The notes under the pieces are model-generated. The model had not been told where the DNA came from and ran no database searches. It saw only the letters and a program-made list of their open reading frames with translations. From Candidatus Aminicenantota bacterium (GTDB taxonomy: Bacteria; Acidobacteriota; Aminicenantia; Aminicenantales; Saccharicenantaceae), in the NCBI GenBank assembly GCA_026393955.1, contig JAPKZE010000277.1, positions 1 through 6,353 of the forward strand: a stretch of 6,353 nucleotides of DNA, given 5' to 3'. This document shows, piece after piece, positions 1 to 5,801 of the stretch. Made by a program: the position numbers and the translations under genes. Position 1 is the stretch's first letter. The number at the start of each line of letters is the position of its first letter.

Positions 1-162
1 GGGGCGACCATCGTCGACGCCGACCGCGACCAGGTCTCCGCCGGCGGCACGATCGACGCAAACGCGCCCCCCGGCCTCAAGCGGGCCTCCGGGCACATCG
101 GCTTCCTCGGGCACGGCGCGATCGTCGAGTTCCGCAATATCCGGCTGAAGGAGATCTGGTAG
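1..162 (+). CDS. DUF1080 / 3-keto-disaccharide hydrolase-like protein, C-terminal end only
   Basis: Only the last 53 codons are in the window, reading in frame from base 1 to a TAG at 160-162. The tail reads [20 protein letters not shown] followed by EIW. This is the characteristic end of the DUF1080 fold, a concanavalin/LamG-like beta sandwich whose last strands usually read GxIGLQxHG followed by VxFRNIRxKE. The preceding VDADRDQ and [11 protein letters not shown] segments also fit this family. Family members are usually exported, and some hydrolyse 3-keto-glucosides in sugar oxidation pathways; that role is family knowledge and cannot be tested on this fragment. The start, any signal peptide and the active-site region are outside the window. 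The gene converges on the phosphatase gene with three bases between the two stop codons. Confidence is high for the family and low for the substrate. Confidence 0.82.
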   Translation, partial: GATIVDADRDQVSAGGTIDANAPPGLKRASGHIGFLGHGAIVEFRNIRLKEIW

Positions 163-165
163 GGG

Positions 166-1776
166 TCAGTCGGTCCGGCGGGCGTGCCGTCCGAGAGGGC
201 TGAGGCCCAGCGCCTCCCGCAGCGCGACGTTGACCTGGGTGTTGTCGAGGATGGGACCCGGGTACCAGGTGCCGCGGAGCCCCAGCAGGTTCCGGGTCGC
301 GGCCCCGATCGCGGCCAGATCCACGAGCTCGTTGGTGTGTCCCGCCGTGCCGTAGGAGATCTCCTCGTCCGGATAGACGTTGGGAGAGGCGTAATCGGGT
401 TTCTTGATGGCCGCGCCGTTGGCGGCCACCCCCCTGTCGCTGCCCGTCCGCGGCCCGGCCGCTCCGGCTTCCTCCACGCGGGCGTCCTGGCGCGGCAGGT
501 CGCCCGGTCCGAGGGGCCGGCCGGGCTCGAGGAAGAGCCCGCCGGTCGCGTGGTCGGCGGTCACGATAAGCACGGTGTTGGTCCAATCGACGCTGTCGCC
601 CGGCCGGTCGACGAAGGCCAGCGCGGCCCGGACGGCGCCGTCGAGATCGGCGACGCACCCGACCATGGACCGGAAATCGTTGTCGTGATTGGCCCAGTCG
701 ATGTCGCCCTGCTCGACCATCAGGAAGAAGCCGTCGGGGTCCCGGGCCAGATAGTCGAGGGCCGCGCCGGTCGCCTCGGCCAGGGACGGATTCTCCTCGC
801 TGCCCGGGACGACCCGCGGGTGGCCGGGCGAGTCCTCGACCCGGGGCACCTCGAAGTTGCCGCCCGGGCCGCCGAAGAGCCCGAAGAGCTTGCGGCCCTC
901 GCGGGCGGCCTCGGCCGCGCCGTCGGCGAGGGCCCGGCCGCCGTCCTGGCCGGGCTTCCGTTCGACCAGGAGATACTCGCGGGAGTCCTGGAGGGCGCGG
1001 TAGAGCGATTCCGAGATATAGCCCTTCTTCGCATCGAACCCGGGGTTGTCGAGGAGCGGTGAGCCGCCGCCGATGACGACGTCGGGCTTGGTCCGCAGGA
1101 TGATCTCGTCGGCGATGCCCAGCCCCTTGTAGCCCTTGAGCCCGGTGTAGTACGCGCTGCGGCCGGGATTGTGGCTGACGAAGGAAGCCGGCGTGGCATG
1201 GTCGAACGGGACCGTGCTGACGACCCCGATCGCCGCGCCGGTCTTGGCCCGGAGCTCCTCGGCGATGGTCGTCAGCCGGCCGTCCTCGGGATCCCCCGGC
1301 AACCAGGCGATGTTGCCCGAATCCGTCTTGAAGCCCGTGGCCAGGGCCGTGGCGGCCGAAGCCGAGTCCGTGGCCGGCCCCGGCGGAAAGGGGTGCGTGG
1401 CGCCGGGGCCCGCGACCGGCTTGGCCCCGTCCTCGCGGACGTCGTAGCCGAGCAGGGGCGTGAAGGACGACCGGCTGTACGGCGGCCGCCGGGCGCGCCG
1501 GGCGGCGGCGTTGTAGACGTTGACGTCCCAGGTCGCGACGTAGGCCCTGGCCGGGAGCTTGTGCCAGGCCAGGCCGTCGTCCCTCCCGTAGAGATAGCGG
1601 CTGGCCGCGATCTCGGACCCGGCCGACATCCCGTCGCCGATGAACAGGATGACGTGCTTGAGCGCCGGCGGCTGCCGGCGGCAGGCCGGCTGGAAGAACA
1701 GAAGGACCGCCCCGAGCGGCAGAACGGCCAGGAACGCAAAGGCCGCCCGCCTGGTCCAGGTCCTTTTCCCGGTCAT
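166..1776 (-). CDS. Exported alkaline phosphatase, PhoA family
   Basis: 536 residues; hydrolyses phosphate monoesters outside the cytoplasm using two zinc ions and a magnesium. Residues 10-31 form a hydrophobic export segment after a basic N terminus (RTWTRR). Cys32 follows QPA, a poor lipobox, so lipoprotein status is open; the RR pair is only a weak Tat match. All core PhoA positions can be placed: Asp48 (FIGDGMS), nucleophile Ser138 (ATDSASAAT), Thr195 (HATPASF), Arg206 for substrate phosphate, Glu355, Asp360 and His364 (VEQGDIDWANH), Asp408-His409 (TADHATGG) and His480 (TAGHTNE). His193 and Trp361 occupy the E. coli Asp153 and Lys328 positions, as in Vibrio-type enzymes. An extra segment at about 88-130 precedes the nucleophile. 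The start is fixed by an in-frame TAG nine bases upstream; no Shine-Dalgarno is visible. The gene lies 34 bases after the peptidase gene on the same strand, so co-transcription is possible. No Pho box was recognised. Confidence 0.95.
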   Translation of the reverse strand: MTGKRTWTRRAAFAFLAVLPLGAVLLFFQPACRRQPPALKHVILFIGDGMSAGSEIAASRYLYGRDDGLAWHKLPARAYVATWDVNVYNAAARRARRPPYSRSSFTPLLGYDVREDGAKPVAGPGATHPFPPGPATDSASAATALATGFKTDSGNIAWLPGDPEDGRLTTIAEELRAKTGAAIGVVSTVPFDHATPASFVSHNPGRSAYYTGLKGYKGLGIADEIILRTKPDVVIGGGSPLLDNPGFDAKKGYISESLYRALQDSREYLLVERKPGQDGGRALADGAAEAAREGRKLFGLFGGPGGNFEVPRVEDSPGHPRVVPGSEENPSLAEATGAALDYLARDPDGFFLMVEQGDIDWANHDNDFRSMVGCVADLDGAVRAALAFVDRPGDSVDWTNTVLIVTADHATGGLFLEPGRPLGPGDLPRQDARVEEAGAAGPRTGSDRGVAANGAAIKKPDYASPNVYPDEEISYGTAGHTNELVDLAAIGAATRNLLGLRGTWYPGPILDNTQVNVALREALGLSPLGRHARRTD

Positions 1777-1784
1777 AACATTCT

Positions 1785-1790
1785 ATTATA
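1785..1790 (-). promoter_or_regulatory. TATAAT -10 element close to the phosphatase start
   Basis: The minus strand reads a perfect TATAAT, ending 8 bases before the phosphatase ATG at 1776. A transcript beginning at the usual distance would have a leader of only about 0-3 bases. No TTGACA-like -35 lies 16-18 bases upstream; the best-spaced hexamer is TAAGGC, which overlaps the peptidase stop codon. A consensus -10 is uncommon in DNA this GC-rich, but one hexamer without a -35 is modest evidence. Confidence 0.45.
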
Positions 1791-1810
1791 CCGCAGGGCC
1801 GAAACCCGCC

Positions 1811-4006
1811 TTACCACTCCACGAGCCCGGCCAGCTTCAGGACCTCGAGATAGTTGAGCACGGCCTGGAGGGTCGAGCGCCGCTCGTTCTGGGCGTCGAG
1901 CATCTTCTGGATGTCGAGGGCGCTGTGCTTGCCGTTGACGAGAAGCTGCAGCTCCGGCTGGCTGGCCAGGGCGAGGCCCTTGCCGGCCAACGGGAATTTG
2001 GCCCGATCGGCCTGCGGGACGGCCTGGAGGAGCTTCTGGTAGCCGCGGTAGCCGTCGGCCCGCACCTTGGCCGTCGGCCGGGGCACGATCTTGGCCGCTC
2101 TTTTCTCGAGGTCCGTGAGGGCGAACGGCAGGGGCTTGACCCCGAGCCGCCCGGCGACGGACAGCCGCTGGGCTTCGAGGGCGGCCAGGTCAGCCGCGCC
2201 GGCGGCGTCCAGCGCCTTGGACAGGCGGCCGACATGCCCCGCGAGGCCCGTCGCGCCGGGCGCCAGCTCGAGGACGGTGGCCAGCGTCTCCTTCTCGTTC
2301 ATGACGGCGGCCTCGACGATCCCCCGGGCATAGCGGGCGTCGTCGGCGAACGAGGCGGCCGAGGCGGCGTTGAGGGTCTCCATGGCCGCGGCCAGGGTGT
2401 GGCCGAGGCGCCGGACCGCGTTCGAGGCGACCTCGCCGGCGATCTTCGCGGCCCCGGCCTCGTCAGCGGCGGCGACCGTGTAGGCGCCCGCGGCGCCGAT
2501 CGCGGCGACCCGCTTGAGCTGGGTCGGATCGGCCTTGTCGGCCGTGTCGCCCGAGGTGTGGTACCACTGGTCGGGCCAGGCGATCATCATGATGCCCGGG
2601 ACGCCCACGCCCCAGTCGTTGAAGACCTCGTGGTCCGAGGCCCCGTAGTGGGTCTCGATCGAATAGACGAAGGGCTCGTCGGCGCCCGAAGGGGCGACGA
2701 TCGGGACGGGCACGGCCTCCGCGCCCGACCGGTTCTGGATGCGCTCCCGGTTGCCTTCGCCGACGTAGCGGTAGTAGTTCTCCATGACGTCGTTGATGTA
2801 GTGGGGATTCCCGTAGGTCGTGCGCATGAGACAGAAGAAGGACTTGTTCTTGGACAGCCACTCGCCGACCATGTCCATGTTGATGTTGCAGAGCGTCCGG
2901 TCCATGATCTCGGGGTGGGTCCGGACCCATTCGCCGATGCCCGAGAACTCCGGGCCCCAGATGAAGCGGATGGTCCGCTTCGGCCGGGGCAGGCGGCCGT
3001 CCGCGATCAGGGCATTGAGGACGCGGGCGACCTCGAGGATGGTGGCGCTGCCGGAGATATTGTCGTTGGCCCCCTGTTTCTGCATCCCTTCGAAGAGGTG
3101 CGCCGACAGGATGATCTCGCCGGCGGCCGGGTCGGCGCCGCGGATCAGGGCGATGACGTTTTCGAGGTCGGCCGTCTCCGTCTTCGACTCGACCTGGGCC
3201 CGGACCGAGATCTTCTCGTTGGCCAGGAGCCGGCGCTTGAGGATATCGCCCTCGCGGACCGGGAGCTGGAAGGCGAAGCCGGCCGGGGGCTCGGGGGCCG
3301 GAGCGGCAGCCGGCGCGGCCGCCGGGGGCGGAGGCGGCGTCTGGCCGCCGGGGCCCGGCTGGCCGGGCCCGGCTCCGCTGGGACGGCGGCGGGACATGAT
3401 CCCGCTCCAGGGCATCTGCAGGGGATCGAAATAGGGCCGCGACATGGCGATCCCGACGACCCCGAGAGCGCCCTGCTGCATGGCCTGGCCGTAGGCCATC
3501 ATCAGCGCGCCCTCGGTCACGACGATCTTGCCCGCGACTTTGGCCTCGGCGATCTCCTTCTGCGTCCCCCGGCCGACCCAGACAAGCTCGGCCGTGACGT
3601 CGGCCGAGGCGCTGCCCGAGGCCAGCATGGGCAGCAGGTCGTTGATCGAGGCCAGCTTCTGCCGCCCCGGCTTGGTCTCCCAGAGCTCGCCCTTCACGGG
3701 CACCCAGGCGGGGCCGCCGGGGAAGGGCACGACTTCGACGCCTTCGAGGCCGTAGCTCTTGAGCTTACGGACCACGACCTGGGTCTCGAAGAAATTGCCG
3801 GTCCACTCCTCGGCGAAGCGCGGCCGGTTGAAGGCGTTGATCTCGGCGACCGTGTTCCAGGCCGACTCGCCGGACGATTCGCCGACGATCTCGTCCATCT
3901 GGGCTTTGGGCAGGAACGTCCAGTAGAGCCAGGGCGTGTACTGGGCGGAGGCGGCGAGCGCCAGAAGCAGTCCGAATGCGATCAGGACGGGAAGCCGTTT
4001 GGCCAT
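1811..4006 (-). CDS. Exported M28-family (DUF4910-like) metallopeptidase with PA-like domain and C-terminal winged-helix-like tail
   Basis: 731 residues. Residues 1-21 are a Sec signal peptide with probable cleavage at ASA|Q. Residues about 130-205 and 243-272 resemble a protease-associated (PA) domain (VAGKIVVTEG, QQGALGVVGIA, PVREGDILKRRL), interrupted by a Pro/Gly/Ala-rich stretch at 207-242. The catalytic domain spans about 280-515: His303 (ILSAHLF), Asp315 (GANDNISG), Glu353 (WGPEFSGIGEW), Asp378 (NINMDMVGEW), Asp458-His459 (GASDHEVF) and His483 (YHTSGDT). Classical M28 aminopeptidases have Glu-Glu where this protein has Glu353-Phe354; PE-x-x-G is the DUF4910-type variant as I recall it. 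Residues about 520-680 look helical. Residues 685-731 resemble a small winged helix, as in some DUF4910 proteins. The likely role is peptide or amino-acid release outside the cytoplasm; the exact substrate is unknown. The start is supported by GAGAGGAG six bases upstream and a promoter shared region with the divergent transporter. Confidence 0.88.
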   Translation of the reverse strand: MAKRLPVLIAFGLLLALAASAQYTPWLYWTFLPKAQMDEIVGESSGESAWNTVAEINAFNRPRFAEEWTGNFFETQVVVRKLKSYGLEGVEVVPFPGGPAWVPVKGELWETKPGRQKLASINDLLPMLASGSASADVTAELVWVGRGTQKEIAEAKVAGKIVVTEGALMMAYGQAMQQGALGVVGIAMSRPYFDPLQMPWSGIMSRRRPSGAGPGQPGPGGQTPPPPPAAAPAAAPAPEPPAGFAFQLPVREGDILKRRLLANEKISVRAQVESKTETADLENVIALIRGADPAAGEIILSAHLFEGMQKQGANDNISGSATILEVARVLNALIADGRLPRPKRTIRFIWGPEFSGIGEWVRTHPEIMDRTLCNINMDMVGEWLSKNKSFFCLMRTTYGNPHYINDVMENYYRYVGEGNRERIQNRSGAEAVPVPIVAPSGADEPFVYSIETHYGASDHEVFNDWGVGVPGIMMIAWPDQWYHTSGDTADKADPTQLKRVAAIGAAGAYTVAAADEAGAAKIAGEVASNAVRRLGHTLAAAMETLNAASAASFADDARYARGIVEAAVMNEKETLATVLELAPGATGLAGHVGRLSKALDAAGAADLAALEAQRLSVAGRLGVKPLPFALTDLEKRAAKIVPRPTAKVRADGYRGYQKLLQAVPQADRAKFPLAGKGLALASQPELQLLVNGKHSALDIQKMLDAQNERRSTLQAVLNYLEVLKLAGLVEW
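3351..3374 (-). repeat. 10-base direct repeat in the peptidase Pro/Gly linker
   Basis: GGGCCCGGCT occurs at 3351-3360 and again at 3365-3374, a 14-base period. It lies inside the low-complexity stretch coding residues 207-242 (bases 3281-3388), which reads GPGQPGPGG and then runs of Pro and Ala. The period is not a multiple of three, so this is a sequence-level repeat and not a repeated peptide unit. It probably reflects the slippage-prone composition of the linker. Confidence 0.6.
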
Positions 4007-4012
4007 GGGGTG

Positions 4013-4020
4013 CTCCTCTC
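4013..4020 (-). promoter_or_regulatory. Ribosome binding site of the M28 peptidase gene
   Basis: The minus strand reads GAGAGGAG followed by six bases (CACCCC) and then the ATG at 4006. This is a strong Shine-Dalgarno match at good spacing and fixes the peptidase start. The GC hairpin at 4023-4039 ends only two bases upstream of it. Confidence 0.8.
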
Positions 4021-4022
4021 AG

Positions 4023-4039
4023 CCGGGCCGCGGGCCCGG
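4023..4039 (-). promoter_or_regulatory. GC-rich hairpin in the peptidase leader
   Basis: CCGGGCC and GGCCCGG form a perfect 7-base inverted repeat with a 3-base loop. It falls inside the predicted peptidase leader, between the promoter at 4053-4082 and the Shine-Dalgarno at 4013-4020. No T-run follows, so it is not a classical terminator. It could shield or present the ribosome binding site, stabilise the mRNA 5' end, or be an operator; the sequence alone does not decide. Confidence 0.5.
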
Positions 4040-4052
4040 GTCATGGTGAACG

Positions 4053-4082
4053 GTTATATACCAAAGGCCGGGGAACCGTCAA
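4053..4082 (-). promoter_or_regulatory. Predicted sigma-70-type promoter for the M28 peptidase
   Basis: The minus strand carries TTGACG at 4082-4077 (5 of 6 to TTGACA). Downstream is an AT-rich block that gives TATATA at 4060-4055 with a 16-base spacer, or TATAAC (5 of 6) at 4058-4053 with an 18-base spacer. The expected transcription start is near 4046-4048, leaving about 40 bases of leader that contains the hairpin and the Shine-Dalgarno. ACGGTT at 4050-4055 and AACCGT at 4074-4079 form a 6-base inverted repeat that overlaps both the -10 and -35 boxes. Confidence 0.6.
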
Positions 4083-4083
4083 A

Positions 4084-4094
4084 CGGGAGTCCCG
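4084..4094. promoter_or_regulatory. Short palindrome between the two divergent promoters
   Basis: CGGGA-G-TCCCG is a perfect 5-1-5 dyad. It sits between the -35 element of the peptidase promoter (4077-4082) and that of the transporter promoter (4103-4108). The position suits a site for a regulator acting on both genes. A dyad this short can arise by chance in GC-rich DNA, and no known operator is recognised. Confidence 0.3.
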
Positions 4095-4102
4095 AAAAAG
4101 GC

Positions 4103-4131
4103 TGGACATTCGCGGGTTTTCCGCTTACCAT
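4103..4131 (+). promoter_or_regulatory. Predicted sigma-70-type promoter for the OFA transporter
   Basis: TGGACA at 4103-4108 (5 of 6 to TTGACA) and TACCAT at 4126-4131 (4 of 6 to TATAAT) are separated by exactly 17 bases. The start site would be near 4138, giving a leader of about 31 bases that includes the Shine-Dalgarno at 4157-4163. Confidence 0.5.
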
Positions 4132-4156
4132 CGGCGGCACAGACCGAGCCGAAACA

Positions 4157-4163
4157 GGGAGGA
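4157..4163 (+). promoter_or_regulatory. Ribosome binding site deciding the OFA transporter start
   Basis: GGGAGGA lies six bases before the ATG at 4169. The reading frame stays open far upstream (to 1640) across the oppositely oriented peptidase gene, so this site is the main evidence that translation begins at 4169. The Met is also followed by a normal short cytoplasmic N terminus before the first membrane helix. Confidence 0.85.
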
Positions 4164-4168
4164 ACTCC

Positions 4169-5764
4169 ATGAGCGGTCTCCTCGACAAGGAACGGACCGT
4201 CGCCAAGCCGGGATTCAACCGCTGGCTGGTCCCCCCGGCCGCCCTGGCCATCCATCTGTCGATAGGCATGGCCTACGGCTTCAGCGTCTTCTGGCTGCCT
4301 CTCAGCCGGGCCATCGGCATCACCCAGTCGGCCCCGGGCGACTGGAAGATCAGCACCCTGGGCTGGATGTTCACGCTCTTTTTCGTCTTCCTCGGCACCT
4401 CGGCCGCCGTCTTCGGGCGCTGGCTCGAGCGCAACGGGCCGCGCAAGGCCGCCGTGGCCGCCGCGTTCTGCTGGGGGGGCGGTTTCTTCATCTCGGCCCT
4501 GGGCGTCCATCTGCACCAGATCGCCCTGCTCTGGATCGGTTCGGGGGTCATCGGCGGCTGCGGGCTGGGGCTGGGCTACATTTCGCCGGTCTCGACGCTC
4601 ATCAAGTGGTTCCCGGACAAGCGGGGCATGGCCACCGGCATGGCCATCATGGGCTTCGGCGGCGGGGCCATGATCGGGGCCCCCCTGGCGGACCGGCTCA
4701 TCAAGCTCTACGCGACCCCGACCTCGGTCGGCGTGAAGGAGACCTTCCTGACTCTCGGCGTCATCTATTTTGTGGCCATGCTGGTGGGGGCTTTCCTCTA
4801 CCGCATCCCCCCTGCGGGCTGGACGCCGCCGGGCTGGACGCCCCCGGCGAAGAAGAAGGACGGCATGATCACTCACGGCCACGTCCACATCGATGCCGTC
4901 CACAAGATCCCCCAGTTCTGGTTCCTCTGGGCGGTCCTGTGCCTGAACGTCAGCGCCGGGATCGGCATCATCGGGATGGCTTCGCCCATGCTTCAGGAGG
5001 TCTTCGGCGGCAAGCTCATCGGTCTCGGGGGTCCGCTGGCCTCCCTCTCGGTCGCCGACAAGATCCGGACGGCCTCGATCGGGGCCGGCTTCGCGGGTCT
5101 TCTCAGCTTGTTCAACATCGCCGGCCGGTTCTTCTGGGCGTCCATGTCCGATTACATCGGGCGCAAACGGACCTACATGATCTTCTTCACCCTGGGCGCT
5201 GCCCTCTACGCCGCCGCCCCCTTCGCCGGCGACGCCAAGAACGTGGCCCTCTTCGTCGGCCTCTTCTGTGTCATCCTGACGATGTACGGCGGCGGCTTCG
5301 CCACCATCCCCGCCTATCTCGCCGACCTCTTCGGCACCCAGTTCGTCGGGGCCATTCACGGCCGGCTGCTGACGGCCTGGTCCACGGCCGGCATCCTCGG
5401 ACCGGTCCTGGTCAACTACATCCGGGAGTTCCAGTTGAAGCGCGGGGTCCCGAACGACGCCGCTTACAACACGACTTTGTACATCCTGGCGGGCCTGCTC
5501 CTGCTGGGTTTTCTGGCCAACATCCTGGTCAAGCCGGTCGCGGCCAAGCACTTCATGTCGGACGAGGAGCTGGCCCGCGAACGGGCGCTGGGACAGGCGA
5601 AAGGAACCCTGGCCGCGGCCCCAAGCTCCGCTCTGGTTGCGGCCGCCTGGCATCCGAGCCGCGCCTCCTGGATCGCGGTGGCCGCCGGCTGGATCTTCGT
5701 CGGCGTCCCGCTGGCCTGGGGCATCCTGCAGACCGTGGCCAAGGCGGCCTCGCTCTTCCGTTGA
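4169..5764 (+). CDS. OFA-family (oxalate/formate antiporter-like) MFS transporter with an extra C-terminal helix
   Basis: 531 residues; an inner-membrane carrier for small carboxylates. FNRWLV before helix 1, GYISPVSTLIKWFPDKRGMA (135-154) and GMAIMGFGGGAMIGAPL (157-173) are typical of the OFA group related to OxlT and YhjX. MFS motif A appears as GRWLERNGPRK (83-93) and its second-half copy as SDYIGRKR (327-334). Twelve helices can be placed between about residues 20 and 455. The central loop (213-248) has a GWTPPGWTPP duplication and HGHVH. After a charged segment (460-478), residues 499-526 form a thirteenth helix containing VPLAWGILQT, giving a length well above the usual 400-450. Arg320 aligns with OxlT Arg272, but the OxlT Lys355 position appears to be Trp404, so oxalate is not a safe substrate call; formate, pyruvate or lactate are alternatives. 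It diverges from the peptidase gene and converges on satP. Confidence 0.9.
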   Translation: MSGLLDKERTVAKPGFNRWLVPPAALAIHLSIGMAYGFSVFWLPLSRAIGITQSAPGDWKISTLGWMFTLFFVFLGTSAAVFGRWLERNGPRKAAVAAAFCWGGGFFISALGVHLHQIALLWIGSGVIGGCGLGLGYISPVSTLIKWFPDKRGMATGMAIMGFGGGAMIGAPLADRLIKLYATPTSVGVKETFLTLGVIYFVAMLVGAFLYRIPPAGWTPPGWTPPAKKKDGMITHGHVHIDAVHKIPQFWFLWAVLCLNVSAGIGIIGMASPMLQEVFGGKLIGLGGPLASLSVADKIRTASIGAGFAGLLSLFNIAGRFFWASMSDYIGRKRTYMIFFTLGAALYAAAPFAGDAKNVALFVGLFCVILTMYGGGFATIPAYLADLFGTQFVGAIHGRLLTAWSTAGILGPVLVNYIREFQLKRGVPNDAAYNTTLYILAGLLLLGFLANILVKPVAAKHFMSDEELARERALGQAKGTLAAAPSSALVAAAWHPSRASWIAVAAGWIFVGVPLAWGILQTVAKAASLFR

Positions 5765-5794
5765 GGACGAAAGCCGCCTGGATCGGCCGCGTCC
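5765..5794. terminator. Imperfect hairpin between convergent transporter genes
   Basis: Immediately after the transporter TGA, GGACG (5765-5769) can pair with CGTCC (5790-5794). Inside that, GCCG (5773-5776) can pair with CGGC (5784-5787), with a 7-base loop and a small internal loop. There is no T-run on either strand. Its place in the 37-base gap between two convergent genes suggests a bidirectional termination or 3'-end stabilising structure, but the evidence is weak. Confidence 0.3.
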
Positions 5795-5801
5795 GGGAGC
5801 T

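Noticed and set aside
161..189. A possible short hairpin (CGGC at 176-179 with GCCG at 186-189) just after the DUF1080 stop as a terminator.
   Set aside because: Only four base pairs, no T-run, and it lies within the phosphatase coding sequence; chance pairing is likely in GC-rich DNA.
184..1857. Two plus-strand open frames (184-1062 and 1171-1857) opposite the alkaline phosphatase.
   Set aside because: They are in the codon-aligned antisense frame and open for the same rare-codon reason; the minus strand encodes a complete, motif-rich phosphatase.
1640..4168. An open plus-strand frame of about 840 codons, continuous with the OFA transporter frame, lying opposite the M28 peptidase and the phosphatase start.
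   Set aside because: It reads the exact complement of the peptidase codons, so a stop would need a TTA, CTA or TCA codon in the peptidase, and these are very rare in this GC-rich DNA. The translation has no recognisable domain, and the transporter has a strong Shine-Dalgarno and promoter at 4103-4169. A gene caller could wrongly extend the transporter upstream.
4079..5653. A 524-codon minus-strand frame opposite the OFA transporter.
   Set aside because: It is the codon-aligned antisense of the transporter, and its product is a charged low-complexity sequence without motifs.
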